Source: Paenibacillus harenae DSM 16969
Lineage (GTDB): Bacteria; Bacillota; Bacilli; Paenibacillales; Paenibacillaceae
Length of the DNA: 64,000 bases
NCBI RefSeq assembly: GCF_000422465.1
Contig: NZ_KE383846.1
Location: 235,444-299,443, forward strand
Direction: 5' to 3'
In this document: positions 24,621 to 33,290 of the stretch, one piece after another
How the letters are laid out: each line of letters starts with the position of its first letter
Position numbering within the stretch: the first letter of the stretch is position 1
Position numbers and translations under genes: made by a program
Notes under the pieces: model-generated
Databases searched by the model: none
What the model was told of the DNA's origin: nothing
What the model saw: only the letters and a program-made list of their open reading frames with translations

Positions 24621-27062
24621 TTGACGACAACGAAAAAATTAGTTCTCATCGGTAACGGTATGGCAGGGGTCCGGGCAGTAGAGCATCTTCTGAAGCTTTC
24701 TCCGGAGAGCTATGATATTACGATCTTCGGCGCTGAGCCGCATCCGAACTATAACCGCATCATGCTTTCCTCCGTCCTGGCGGGCGGCGCGGATATGCAG
24801 GAAATCGTCATTAACAACTGGGACTGGTACAAAGATAATAACATTACGCTTCATACGGGACATAAGATTACCAAGATTGACACTGACCGCAAAAAAGTCA
24901 CTTCGCACTTAGGCATTGAAGTCAGCTACGACGCACTCATCATTGCGACCGGCTCCAATCCGTTCATGCTGCCGCTTCCCGGAGCCGACAAGGAAGGCGT
25001 CATCGCATTCCGCGATATCAATGACTGCGAAGTCATGATCGACGCATCCAAAAAATATAAAAAGGCTGTTGTTATCGGCGGCGGCTTACTCGGACTTGAA
25101 GCTGCCAGAGGCCTTCTCCATCTTGGAATGGAAGTAAATGTCGTTCACATCTTTGGTAACTTGATGGAACGTCAGCTTGACGAAGCCGCGGCTAAGATGC
25201 TGCAGCGCGAGCTGGAAGCGCAAGGCATGCAATTTTTGCTGCAAAAGAGTACGGCATCCATAAAAGGTAAACGCCGCGCTACCGGGCTGGTCTTCGCCGA
25301 TGGCAGTGAAGTCGATGGCGATTTGGTTGTCATGGCTGTCGGCATTAAGCCGAACATTGAACTCGCAAAAGCATCCGGCATCGAAGTAAATCGCGGTATC
25401 ATCGTGGATGATTTTATGCAGACGAGCGTACCCGGCATTTATGCCGTTGGTGAATGTGCCGAGCACCGGGGCATTGCTTACGGCTTGGTTGCTCCGTTAT
25501 ATGAGCAAGGGGCGGTACTCGCTAAGCATCTGGCTGGCGTCGAGACTGCAGGCTATCAAGGCTCGGTCACCTCAACGAAGCTTAAAGTATCCGGCGTTGA
25601 CGTTTTCTCGGCAGGACGGTTTGATGAGCCTCCAGGCACCAAAGCGCTTAAGATTCAAGACGATATGGCAGGCACTTATAAAAAAATCGTTATACAAGAC
25701 GACAAGCTGGTCGGCGCGGTACTATTCGGAGATACATCAGACGGCGCTGAATTATTCGCAACGATTAAAAGCGGCGAATCGATTGCCGGGCGCGAGAAAG
25801 AAATTTTGCTCGGCATTTCCTCCGACCTGCTCGGCCAATCCTCCGGCGGGAACGGCAGACTTGAAGCGATGGCGGATGATGATATTATTTGCGGCTGCAA
25901 CGGCGTATCCAAAGGAACGATTGCCGATGCCATCCTGAACAAAGGCTGCAATACGGTCGGCTCCATCAAAGCTTGCACCAAGGCTTCCGGATCCTGCGGC
26001 GGCTGTAAGCCTCAAGTTGAAGGCCTCCTGCAGATTTACGCCGGCGATTCGATGGGCGAGCCGGTCAAAGAAGGCATCTGCGGCTGTACAACGCTGAGCA
26101 GAGACGAGATTGTCGAAGAAATTACACGTATGAAGCTGATGAGCACCAAGGAAGTCATGAACGTGCTTGGCTGGCATCATCCGGAAGGCTGCTCGAAGTG
26201 CCGTCCCGCTCTTAACTACTACCTCGGCATGCTCTATCCGGAGGAGTATGTGGACGAGAAGGAATCCCGCATCACGAATGAACGTTACCACGCGAATATT
26301 CAGAAGGACGGCACATACTCCGTTGTCCCTCGGATTTACGGCGGCGTAACTTCTCCGGCCGATCTGAAGAAAATCGCCGAGGTAGCCGAGAAATTCGAAG
26401 TGCCGATGGTGAAGTTCACAGGCGGACAGCGGCTTGACCTGCTCGGCGTAAAGAAAGAGGATTTGCCGAAGATCTGGGAAGAGCTCGACATGCCTTCCGG
26501 CCATGCTTACGGCAAAACGCTGCGGACCGTTAAGACCTGCGTCGGCAACACCTTCTGCCGATTCGGCACACAGGATTCCATCAGCATGGGCATCCAATTG
26601 GAAAAAGCTTTCGAGCGCCTGAACACACCGGCTAAAGTGAAGCTTGCCGTATCCGGTTGTCCGCGAAACTGCGCGGAAGCAACCATCAAGGACTTCGGCG
26701 TAGTCGCAATCGACGGAGGCTGGGAGCTTCATATCGCAGGCAACGGCGGCGTGAACGTCCGGGCAACCGATCTGCTCTGCATCGTCAAGACAGAGGAAGA
26801 AGTCATGGAATGGTCATCTGCCTTCCTGCAATATTATCGCGAGAATGCGCAATGGAACGAGCGTACGGCGCAATGGGTTGAACGCGTGGGTCTCGATACC
26901 GTGAAGAAAGCGTTAGAGAACCGCGAAGACCGTCTGGCGCTGAAAGCACGGATTGAGAAAACGCTCAGCTTGACGACCGATCCTTGGAAGCAAATTGTCG
27001 AGACTGACGATCTTCGTAAAAATTTCGAGCAATTATCCGGCGCTCAGCCTGTTAAATTATAA
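24621..27062 (+). CDS. nirB: Assimilatory nitrite reductase [NAD(P)H], large subunit
   Basis: An 813-residue enzyme that reduces nitrite to ammonium in the cytoplasm using NAD(P)H, FAD, Fe-S centres and siroheme. In order: an FAD/NAD disulfide-reductase domain (LIGNGMAG at residue 8, VVIGGGLLGLEAA near 151), BFD-like [2Fe-2S] segments (CGCNGVSKG from C424, CGGCKPQ, then CGCTTLSRDE and CSKCRP), the sulfite/nitrite reductase half-domain, and the [4Fe-4S]-siroheme cysteines C640, C646, C680 and C684 (CVGNTFCRFG, CPRNCAEA). The start is TTG at 24621 with AGAGGAGAG upstream. It leads nirB-nirD-cobA. Expression is probably set by the GlnR/TnrA-type box and the ANTAR-controlled terminator. No nitrate reductase is in the window. 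Confidence 0.96.
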   Translation: MTTTKKLVLIGNGMAGVRAVEHLLKLSPESYDITIFGAEPHPNYNRIMLSSVLAGGADMQEIVINNWDWYKDNNITLHTGHKITKIDTDRKKVTSHLGIEVSYDALIIATGSNPFMLPLPGADKEGVIAFRDINDCEVMIDASKKYKKAVVIGGGLLGLEAARGLLHLGMEVNVVHIFGNLMERQLDEAAAKMLQRELEAQGMQFLLQKSTASIKGKRRATGLVFADGSEVDGDLVVMAVGIKPNIELAKASGIEVNRGIIVDDFMQTSVPGIYAVGECAEHRGIAYGLVAPLYEQGAVLAKHLAGVETAGYQGSVTSTKLKVSGVDVFSAGRFDEPPGTKALKIQDDMAGTYKKIVIQDDKLVGAVLFGDTSDGAELFATIKSGESIAGREKEILLGISSDLLGQSSGGNGRLEAMADDDIICGCNGVSKGTIADAILNKGCNTVGSIKACTKASGSCGGCKPQVEGLLQIYAGDSMGEPVKEGICGCTTLSRDEIVEEITRMKLMSTKEVMNVLGWHHPEGCSKCRPALNYYLGMLYPEEYVDEKESRITNERYHANIQKDGTYSVVPRIYGGVTSPADLKKIAEVAEKFEVPMVKFTGGQRLDLLGVKKEDLPKIWEELDMPSGHAYGKTLRTVKTCVGNTFCRFGTQDSISMGIQLEKAFERLNTPAKVKLAVSGCPRNCAEATIKDFGVVAIDGGWELHIAGNGGVNVRATDLLCIVKTEEEVMEWSSAFLQYYRENAQWNERTAQWVERVGLDTVKKALENREDRLALKARIEKTLSLTTDPWKQIVETDDLRKNFEQLSGAQPVKL

Positions 27063-27086
27063 AACCATTTCAGGAGGGGTACACCC

Positions 27087-27401
27087 ATGACAACGAAGCT
27101 GCTGGTAGCCAACCTATCGGACATTGATGTCAAAGGATCGCGAAAAATTAAAGTAAACGATATAGAGATCGCCGTATTTCGGCTGACGGACGGCAGCGTG
27201 CTTGCCGTTGAAAATAAATGCCCGCACAAGGGCGGACAGCTTTCGGAAGGGATGGTGTGCGGCTCGGACGTGCACTGCCCGCTTCACGATTGGAAGGTCG
27301 ACCTCCGGAGCGGCCGCGTCCACGAGCCGGACGAAGGCTGCGTAACCACCTTTGAGACGGAAATTGATCGCGAGAGCGGATCTATCTATGTAACCGTATA
27401 G
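27087..27401 (+). CDS. nirD: Nitrite reductase small subunit (Rieske-type)
   Basis: A 104-residue Rieske [2Fe-2S]-fold protein. The cluster ligands are present as CPHKGG and CPLHDW (Cys-X-His, Cys-X2-His), so unlike some NirD proteins it should hold a cluster. It is the partner of NirB, in complex with it in the cytoplasm. The ribosome site is AGGAGGGG before the ATG. The gene is 24 bp after nirB and 88 bp before cobA. Confidence 0.94.
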   Translation: MTTKLLVANLSDIDVKGSRKIKVNDIEIAVFRLTDGSVLAVENKCPHKGGQLSEGMVCGSDVHCPLHDWKVDLRSGRVHEPDEGCVTTFETEIDRESGSIYVTV

Positions 27402-27489
27402 AGGAAATTGAAACTGGCGTATGTAAAGCCGGCTGAAGTATTGGACGCCATTAATTAAAAAAGCGATATAAGCAAAGGGGGATCGGCCT

Positions 27490-28266
27490 ATGAGAAAGAA
27501 GGCTGCAGGTAAAGTGTACATTGTCGGTGCTGGTCCGGGCGATCCTGAGCTTATTACCGTTAAAGCGATGCGGCGCATTCAGCTCGCAGACCTTATTATG
27601 TACGACCGGCTGGCAAGCGAAGAACTTCTCAGATATGCGCGCGACGGCGCCGAGCTGCTTTATTGCGGCAAAGCTCCGGGCGCTCATGCCATGCCGCAGC
27701 AGCTTATTAATGAAGCGCTGGTCCGCTACGCTTTGGAAGGAAAAACGGTCGTCCGCTTGAAAGGCGGCGACCCGTTCGTATTTGGCAGAGGCGGCGAAGA
27801 GGCTCTTGAGCTGGCGGCCTGGGGGATCGAATATGAGATCATTCCCGGCATCACGTCGGCGATAGGCGCCGCAGCCGCCGCGGGCATCCCGGTCACGCAC
27901 CGCGAATATGCCGCTTCCTTCGCCTGCGTAACGGGCAGCCGCTGCCACGGTGAGAAATCCCCCATCCGGTGGGACTTGCTAGCGCACGGCGTGGATACGT
28001 TGGCCATTTACATGGGGGTCAGCCAGCTCCCCGCTATTCGCGAAGAGCTGCTGAAGCACGGCAAAGCCGCTTCAACCCCTGTCGCCCTGATCGAACGCGG
28101 CACAACGGCCAAGCAGCGTACAATCACCGGTACGCTTGCCGATATCCACACGCTGGCCGTCACGATGAAGCTCAGCAACCCTGCTCTCATCATCATCGGC
28201 GAGGTTGTGCGCATACGTGAGCAGCTGATGCAAGCGGAGCAGCAAGCCATTGCTTTAATAGGATGA
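27490..28266 (+). CDS. cobA: Uroporphyrinogen-III C-methyltransferase
   Basis: A 258-residue SAM-dependent methyltransferase that makes precorrin-2, the first step to siroheme, the prosthetic group of NirB. Family motifs are VYIVGAGPGDPELIT (residues 8-22), DLIMYDRLAS, VVRLKGGDPFVFGRGGEE, PGITSAIGAAAAAGIPVTHR and TLAIYMGV. The length suits a stand-alone SumT/NasF protein without the dehydrogenase/ferrochelatase (CysG-N) half; later siroheme steps must be encoded elsewhere. The ribosome site AAAGGGGG lies before the ATG at 27490. It is the last gene of the nir operon and meets the esterase gene tail to tail within 7 bp. Confidence 0.95.
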   Translation: MRKKAAGKVYIVGAGPGDPELITVKAMRRIQLADLIMYDRLASEELLRYARDGAELLYCGKAPGAHAMPQQLINEALVRYALEGKTVVRLKGGDPFVFGRGGEEALELAAWGIEYEIIPGITSAIGAAAAAGIPVTHREYAASFACVTGSRCHGEKSPIRWDLLAHGVDTLAIYMGVSQLPAIREELLKHGKAASTPVALIERGTTAKQRTITGTLADIHTLAVTMKLSNPALIIIGEVVRIREQLMQAEQQAIALIG

Positions 28267-28272
28267 TCCTAT

Positions 28273-29067
28273 TTATTGGAAGCCATTCAACTCCAGCCAG
28301 GATGCGCATGCCGCGGTCCATCCGATCGTATGCGGCTCATCCTCGGATAGTCCGAGACCGTGCCGGCCTTTCGCATAGACGTGAAGATCGAATAAAACGT
28401 CATGCTTGCTAAGCGCAGAAGCGAACATCAAGCTGTTCTCGACGGGAACAGCCCCGTCGTTCGACGTATGCCACAGAAAGGTCGGCGGCGTGTCCCCGGT
28501 TACATTCAGCTCATTGCTATGCTGTTCGAACCTCGATAGCTCTGCGTCTCTCCCCACTAAATTTTCTCTGGAACCCTCATGCGTGAATGGACTCAACATG
28601 GTGATAACCGGATAACATAACACCAGCAGGTCCGGACGGCAGGAATGGCGTTCGATCATATCCTCTGCATTCTTGTCCCCTCTGTCATAGCTTGTCCCGG
28701 CATTCGCCGTCAAATGCCCGCCCGCGGAAAATCCGAGCAAACCAACCTTGTCCGGGTCGATGCGAAACTTCTCCGCCTCATGCCGGACCAACCGAATGGC
28801 TCTCTGCGCATCGAGAAGGGCGCAAGGGTATTGATACGGCGCCACGCGGTAACGCAGCACGAAAGCGGATACGCCCAGACCGTTCAGCCACTTCGCGATC
28901 GGCTCCCCTTCATGCTGCGCTCTCATTCCGTAACCGCCTCCAGGACATACGATAACCGCCGGACGCTGATCTCCTTCTGCTAAATAAGGCGTAATCGCAG
29001 GACGGTCCTCATCCGTATCCCCTTCCGCGAATGGCGCTCCATCAGACCATAATAAAATCTCCTTCAT
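28273..29067 (-). CDS. Alpha/beta-hydrolase esterase (acetyl-xylan-esterase-like)
   Basis: A 264-residue hydrolase of the BD-FAE/esterase type. The oxyanion-hole motif VIVCPGGGYGMRAQHEG precedes the nucleophile elbow GFSAGGHL, and the triad is completed by a C-terminal Asp (SNDGAVP) and His (KGRHGLGLS). There is no signal peptide, so it acts inside the cell, probably removing acetyl groups from imported oligosaccharides. The ATG at 29067 has a GGAAGG ribosome site. It stands alone and ends 6 bp from the cobA stop, with no terminator visible between them. Confidence 0.85.
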   Translation of the reverse strand: MKEILLWSDGAPFAEGDTDEDRPAITPYLAEGDQRPAVIVCPGGGYGMRAQHEGEPIAKWLNGLGVSAFVLRYRVAPYQYPCALLDAQRAIRLVRHEAEKFRIDPDKVGLLGFSAGGHLTANAGTSYDRGDKNAEDMIERHSCRPDLLVLCYPVITMLSPFTHEGSRENLVGRDAELSRFEQHSNELNVTGDTPPTFLWHTSNDGAVPVENSLMFASALSKHDVLFDLHVYAKGRHGLGLSEDEPHTIGWTAACASWLELNGFQ

Positions 29068-29143
29068 TGTTACCTTCCTCCCCAGGAATAGCCGAATAAA
29101 ATTGGTTAACTTTCCCCATTATATAATGTAAATAAGCCGCATA

Positions 29144-29614
29144 CTAGATGCGGCCTCTCGAAGGCAATAATGCGCCGATAAGTCCGATGCAAGCTCCGAG
29201 TATAGAGCCGGCGGCAACCTCACGCGGCTGATGACCCAAGCTTTCCTTCAGTCTCTCGCGCCTGCGCTTATGGTAAAGGCCGGGATGCTCGCCCGACAGC
29301 TTCTCGACGTCTTCATCCAAATCATTGACCTGCATGGCGATTTCTCCCGCATGCCTGCGGATATTCATCGCATCGTACATCACAATGATGCCGAGCATAG
29401 CGGAAATAGCGAATTCCGGCGTTTTGATTCCATACTTTGTCGCCGTATAGACGGCTAAAGCGGTCACTCCGCTCGAGTGCGAGCTTGGCATGCCGCCCGA
29501 GCCGACGAGTTTGCCCATCTCCCACTTTCCCGTTTCCGCATAATGCAGCGGCAGCTTTAACAGCTGCGCCGCTCCTACCGCTATTAGTGCCGTACTTAAT
29601 CCTCTGTTTGACAC
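29144..29614 (-). CDS. Divergent PAP2 (DUF212) family membrane protein
   Basis: A 156-residue membrane protein of the YuiD type. The phosphatase-like signature GSGGMPSSHSSGVTAL is near residue 37, followed by IVMYDAMNIRRHAGEIA and a C-terminal membrane helix. The family is related to PAP2 lipid phosphatases but lacks some catalytic residues, so its activity is not known. Translation starts at GTG 29614 with GGGAGGTTGG upstream. It is monocistronic, divergent from the Crp/Fnr regulator. Confidence 0.9.
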   Translation of the reverse strand: MSNRGLSTALIAVGAAQLLKLPLHYAETGKWEMGKLVGSGGMPSSHSSGVTALAVYTATKYGIKTPEFAISAMLGIIVMYDAMNIRRHAGEIAMQVNDLDEDVEKLSGEHPGLYHKRRRERLKESLGHQPREVAAGSILGACIGLIGALLPSRGRI

Positions 29615-29711
29615 AGGTTACCAACCTCCCGACATATTCTCCGGTCATTTTGCCCAGCGCCTGCAAAAAACATCCCGATTCATGAAAATCGGCGTTAACA
29701 AGATTTAGGGC

Positions 29712-29730
29712 TATAATAGGACATATGTCC
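29712..29730 (+). promoter_or_regulatory. -10 element and palindromic operator before the Crp/Fnr gene
   Basis: TATAAT (29712-29717) is followed by the perfect palindrome GGACATATGTCC (29719-29730), where transcription would begin. The placement suits autorepression by the regulator encoded 55 bp downstream. No good -35 is seen. Confidence 0.4.
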
Positions 29731-29784
29731 TTTTCAAGAGAGGATGTCCTTCCTTACAATGAGAATCGAAGCACAGGAGGATTA

Positions 29785-30483
29785 ATGAGAGTTATGGAAC
29801 AAGATCGACGAATTGACCGGTACGCGGTTCAGTATAAGCTGAACGAAATATTCGACCCGGCTGCGATAGCTTCTATGCGTCTGTTATCTTACTCGAAAGG
29901 CGAGGCCGTCTGCTCTGCCGGAGATCATCTGGACCACTTATATTTACTTGTAAAAGGCAAGACAAAAGTGTACACGACGCTGCCGAACGGCAAATCCGTC
30001 CTACTGCGGTTCAACGAGCCTCTCGCGGTTGTCGGGGACATGGAGCTGATGACCGGAAATCCGGTGCAGTGCATGGTCGAATCGGTCGGCGAAAGCCTGT
30101 TTTTGGCGATTTCAAAGGAGGCATTGCGGGATACCGCCTTTCAAAGCCCGCGTTTTCTAAGCTTTATAATCAAACAATTAAGCCATAAGCTGTACACGGC
30201 TTCGAATGCGTCCAGTCTCAACCTGCTGTATCCGGTGGAAAACCGGTTTGCCAGCTACTTGGTCTCGGTGACATCCGATGACCCTCACTCGGCGGCGCTT
30301 AAGGAAATAAAGACGGATAAGCTGACCGAGGTTGCCGAGAAGCTCGGTACGAGCTACCGTCATTTAAACCGCGTCATCGCGCAGCTTGCCCGGAGCGGCA
30401 TTGTCGAGCGGGAACGCGGCGCCGTTTATATCCGCGATCTTGAGCGGTTGAAAGAGCTCGCAAGCGGAAATCTGTACAGTTAA
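29785..30483 (+). CDS. Crp/Fnr family transcriptional regulator
   Basis: A 232-residue protein. An N-terminal cyclic-nucleotide-binding-like beta-roll (GEAVCSAGDHLDHLYLLVKGKTKVY) leads into a long dimerisation helix and a C-terminal winged helix (LTEVAEKLGTSYRHLNRVIAQL). There is no N-terminal Cys cluster, so it is not an oxygen-sensing Fnr. It resembles YeiL-type regulators. An AGGAGG site 4 bp before the ATG at 29785 decides the start over an upstream ATG at 29725. It is followed after 21 bp by a DMT-type membrane protein that it may control. Confidence 0.88.
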   Translation: MRVMEQDRRIDRYAVQYKLNEIFDPAAIASMRLLSYSKGEAVCSAGDHLDHLYLLVKGKTKVYTTLPNGKSVLLRFNEPLAVVGDMELMTGNPVQCMVESVGESLFLAISKEALRDTAFQSPRFLSFIIKQLSHKLYTASNASSLNLLYPVENRFASYLVSVTSDDPHSAALKEIKTDKLTEVAEKLGTSYRHLNRVIAQLARSGIVERERGAVYIRDLERLKELASGNLYS

Positions 30484-30504
30484 ATGTAATGGAGGTTTTT
30501 GGTC

Positions 30505-30933
30505 ATGATAGGCATCATATATTCCTTGCTTGCAGGTCTAATCATCAGCGTCCAGAGCGTGTTCAATACACGACTCTCCGAGAAGACCGGCTTTTGGTTT
30601 ACGAACGCTTGGGTGCATGGCACCGGATTCGCCATTACGCTTATTATTCTGCTTCTGCTTAAGGATGACGGATTATTCAAGCTGCCTGCCGTGAATAAGC
30701 TCTACCTGCTCGGCGGCGCCTTCGGCGTATTGATCGTTTTCTCCGTAACGAAAGGGATTACGCTGCTTGGACCTGCCTATTCCATCGCTCTCCTGCTGAT
30801 CATGCAGCTGCTCGTCGCGATGATAATTGACAGTCTCGGTCTATTCGGCGTCGATAAAATGCCCATTACGGCCAATAAGCTCATCGGCCTGAGTATCATG
30901 ATCGCAGGAGTGATCGTTTTTAAGATTAAGTAA
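30505..30933 (+). CDS. Small DMT-type membrane protein (YdcZ/DUF606 family)
   Basis: A 142-residue protein with about five transmembrane helices, half the size of a normal drug/metabolite transporter. The N-terminus IIYSLLAGLIISVQSVFNTR and the C-terminal LIGLSIMIAGVIVFKIK are typical of the DUF606 family. It probably works as a homo-oligomer or with a partner. An in-frame TTG at 30499 lies too close to the GGAGG ribosome site, so the ATG at 30505 is chosen. It forms a probable operon with the Crp/Fnr gene. Confidence 0.85.
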   Translation: MIGIIYSLLAGLIISVQSVFNTRLSEKTGFWFTNAWVHGTGFAITLIILLLLKDDGLFKLPAVNKLYLLGGAFGVLIVFSVTKGITLLGPAYSIALLLIMQLLVAMIIDSLGLFGVDKMPITANKLIGLSIMIAGVIVFKIK

Positions 30934-31017
30934 GTGTAAACGTCTAACGCCATCTTTTGGCGTAAGCTCGTTTCGCGGAGAATTCTAAGTGATTATAAGT
31001 GTAAAACTTATAAATTC

Positions 31018-31863
31018 TTAGAATTTGAAATAAACGAACTGCTCGCCCGGAGCGAACATATGAAATTTCCGGGCCGGATAATGGCGGTACAAATAATCGA
31101 CGAAATAAGCCGGATTCTCGTCATTATGCGGAAATAAGCCGTAATGCATCGGTATTAACAGATCCGCGTTAATCTGTACGGCGATCTCGATCGCTTCCCG
31201 GTAATTGGTATTGCCGACGATGCCCTGTTCATTCCTCGCAAAATCCCGTCCGTTGATCGGCAGCATGGCAATATCGATTTGTCTGCTTTGCAGCCACGTC
31301 ACCAGCTCGGGAAAACCAACCGTGTCGCCCGCGTGATAGAGACGGATGCCGCCAAAATCAGCGACGAAGCCGAGAAACTTGTGCTCTCCCGCCTCATCCT
31401 GTTCGAACTGTTCATGTTTGGCGGCGAACGCTGACAGCGAGATACCGCCTTTCAGCTCCAAGGTCTGCCCATGCGAAATGCCGATCAGCTGCTCGTCTTT
31501 AAAACCCCATTGCTTCATTAAAGAGAGATGGGCCTTCGGAATGATAAATCGCGTTTTGGCCGATTTCCCTATCAGCTGCAGTGTTTGCTTGTCCATATGA
31601 TCCCCATGATGATGCGAGCATACGACATAATCCACATCCAGGCATTGCAACGGATCAAGCGGCGGTCTGAATGCCCTCGACCATGGCGAGCCGCTCTGCT
31701 CCTGAACGGAATCCGTTAAATATGGGTCAAAAAGCACCGTCAGCTGCTTCCATTTCACCAAAAATCCCTCTTGCCCCAGCGCCCACAGCGCAAGTCCCTG
31801 CTCCGGCAGCGCCGTCTGCCTGATCTGCTGCTCAAGCTCGGCTCCTTGTTTATACACGCTCAT
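31018..31863 (-). CDS. MBL-fold metal-dependent hydrolase (UlaG-like)
   Basis: A 281-residue metallo-beta-lactamase-fold enzyme. The metal-binding motif CSHHHGDHMDK (H-X-H-X-D-H) is near residue 80, with further ligands in RLYHAGDTVGF and IPMHYGLFP. This subfamily includes the L-ascorbate-6-phosphate lactonase UlaG and many hydrolases of unknown substrate. The frame opens at 31893, but the ATG at 31863 has an AGGATGAGG ribosome site. It is monocistronic. Confidence 0.85.
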   Translation of the reverse strand: MSVYKQGAELEQQIRQTALPEQGLALWALGQEGFLVKWKQLTVLFDPYLTDSVQEQSGSPWSRAFRPPLDPLQCLDVDYVVCSHHHGDHMDKQTLQLIGKSAKTRFIIPKAHLSLMKQWGFKDEQLIGISHGQTLELKGGISLSAFAAKHEQFEQDEAGEHKFLGFVADFGGIRLYHAGDTVGFPELVTWLQSRQIDIAMLPINGRDFARNEQGIVGNTNYREAIEIAVQINADLLIPMHYGLFPHNDENPAYFVDYLYRHYPARKFHMFAPGEQFVYFKF

Positions 31864-32399
31864 CGATTCCTCATCCTTTCCCATTCCACCCAAGCATAAA
31901 TTTTGAAATTCATATGATGATTTCTCTTTCTATTATATCTTTTTTCGCAGAGCCTACAAATCAAAGCGACGGCCTGCCAGCCGCCATATGCGGCTGGCAG
32001 GCCGTCAGCCGTCTATATGAAGATGACGAATGTCTGAATAATCATGTAGAACGAATCAAGTCCGATAATGCGGGGCGCCAGGATCCCTCGCCTATGCCGG
32101 CAATCGTAAATATATTCGCGTACTTATACACGATAATGACGAGCTGACTACTCCGATAAAGAAACTCGTAACGGCCGGTCATGGTCGGATGATGGCTGCT
32201 TCCCAGCCATCGCAGCGGCACTGCTCGCGTTCTTTCTCCATTGAACGAAAGACATAAGCGCAAAAAAAGGGCACTTGTAACTCTACGAATAGCCAATGCA
32301 AAAAGGGCCGTCCAGTCATAGAATGGACAGAAAGCAGATAGCACAATCTTTGAAGCTAACTGCAATAGAACTGACGAGCGAAAGGAGCGCTGAGCCTCT
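31864..32399. other. 536-bp gap with a very stable hairpin
   Basis: No convincing gene is seen. A perfect 17-bp stem, GACGGCCTGCCAGCCGC (31968-31984) against its complement (31990-32006) with a 5-nt CATAT loop, stands alone without a U tail. A 107-codon minus-strand frame at 32042-32365 has neither a ribosome site nor a recognisable product. Confidence 0.6.
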
Positions 32400-32681
32400 A
32401 TGGGATGCCAGATTGGAAGAGTCGTTATCTGTCAGAACGAAGGGACGATCATCTTTGGAAACGTCCGCAACGTTAACGTCAACGAAACTTCGGAAACAAC
32501 GGAAGAGTCTTCCGACTCTAACGGTGAATCCGGAGCTGACGGCAATGGCACCGAAACAGATCCGGCATCGGCATCCGAGACATGGTCGGCATCCGTTACT
32601 CGATCGTCATCCAATACCCGGTCGGCGTCCGGTACCCGGCCGTCAAAACGCTCCAAACGCAAACGGCGCAAGCGGCGTTAG
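32400..32681 (+). CDS. Small Ser/Thr-rich protein with basic tail, unknown function
   Basis: A 93-residue predicted protein. The first 30 residues (CQIGRVVICQNEGTIIFGNV) loosely recall the start of GerPA/GerPF-type spore proteins. The rest is low-complexity Ser/Thr/Glu followed by repeated SAS-type segments and a strongly basic end (SKRKRRKRR). An AAGGAG site lies 12 bp before the ATG, rather far. The DNA of the middle part is an imperfect tandem repeat around CGGCATCCG. Two other frames are also open here, which lowers confidence. A spore-associated role is speculative. Confidence 0.5.
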   Translation: MGCQIGRVVICQNEGTIIFGNVRNVNVNETSETTEESSDSNGESGADGNGTETDPASASETWSASVTRSSSNTRSASGTRPSKRSKRKRRKRR

Positions 32682-32794
32682 CTCTATCTTCCCCGTTCAG
32701 CTTGCCGTTTGACCATTGATGGGTTAAAATTATACTTTTCAAACGTTTTCAAGCGAGCAGCGTGCTTAGACTGAAGAATGCGCAGGTGACCAGC

Positions 32795-33211
32795 ATGATT
32801 GAGATCAAAATGTCCAAGCTTAGCGGTGGCGAGTTCAATAGAGGGGTATTTGCGGTACGGGATATAGCAAAAGGAGAGCTTATACACGAGGCGCCGGTCG
32901 TTGCTTTTCCGAATGAGGAACACGAGTACATAGAGAAAACCATCCTTGCGGATTATGTATTCGAATACGGCATCAACCATACGGCTATCCTTCTGGGGTA
33001 CGGCAGTTTGTTTAACCACTCCTATACGCCAAATGCGACGTATGACATTAACTTTGAGAGTCACACCTTCGACTTCTATGCGTATACGGACATCAAAGCG
33101 GGGGAAGAAATCCTCATCAACTATAACGGCGACGTCGATTGCGATGATCCTCTTTGGTTTTATGAAGAAGGCAAAGAAAAAGAAAATGAAAAAGAAAATG
33201 AAAAAGAATAA
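32795..33211 (+). CDS. SET-domain protein
   Basis: A 138-residue minimal SET domain: NRGVFAVRDIAKGELIHEAPVV at the start, then LFNHSYTPNATYDI (the NHS cofactor-binding motif) and AGEEILINYNGDVD (the catalytic-Tyr motif). It would transfer a methyl group from SAM to lysine in an unknown protein. The ending Lys-Glu-Asn-Glu is coded by a 12-bp tandem repeat (33174-33208) and is an odd tail. The ATG at 32795 has CAGGTG upstream; the frame is open from 32762. It is monocistronic, with a terminator following. Confidence 0.88.
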   Translation: MIEIKMSKLSGGEFNRGVFAVRDIAKGELIHEAPVVAFPNEEHEYIEKTILADYVFEYGINHTAILLGYGSLFNHSYTPNATYDINFESHTFDFYAYTDIKAGEEILINYNGDVDCDDPLWFYEEGKEKENEKENEKE

Positions 33212-33229
33212 GCTTGCTTCAGGTAAAAT

Positions 33230-33278
33230 AAAATTCCGGCTTCAAAAGGCGCTGAGCCTTACTGAGCCGGAATTTTTC
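33230..33278 (+). terminator. Bidirectional terminator between the SET gene and L-galactose operon
   Basis: AAATTCCGGCTTCA pairs with TGAGCCGGAATTTTT around an inner AAGGC...GCCTT pairing. It is T-rich on both sides, so it can stop transcription from either gene. Confidence 0.75.
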
Positions 33279-33290
33279 TTCGTGTAACCT

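Noticed and set aside
32042..32365. 107-codon minus frame
   Set aside because: No ribosome site or conserved motif; it overlaps the upstream region of the 32400 gene.
32432..32671. 79-codon minus frame rich in Asp/Ser
   Set aside because: It is the antisense of a repetitive stretch and lacks a ribosome site.
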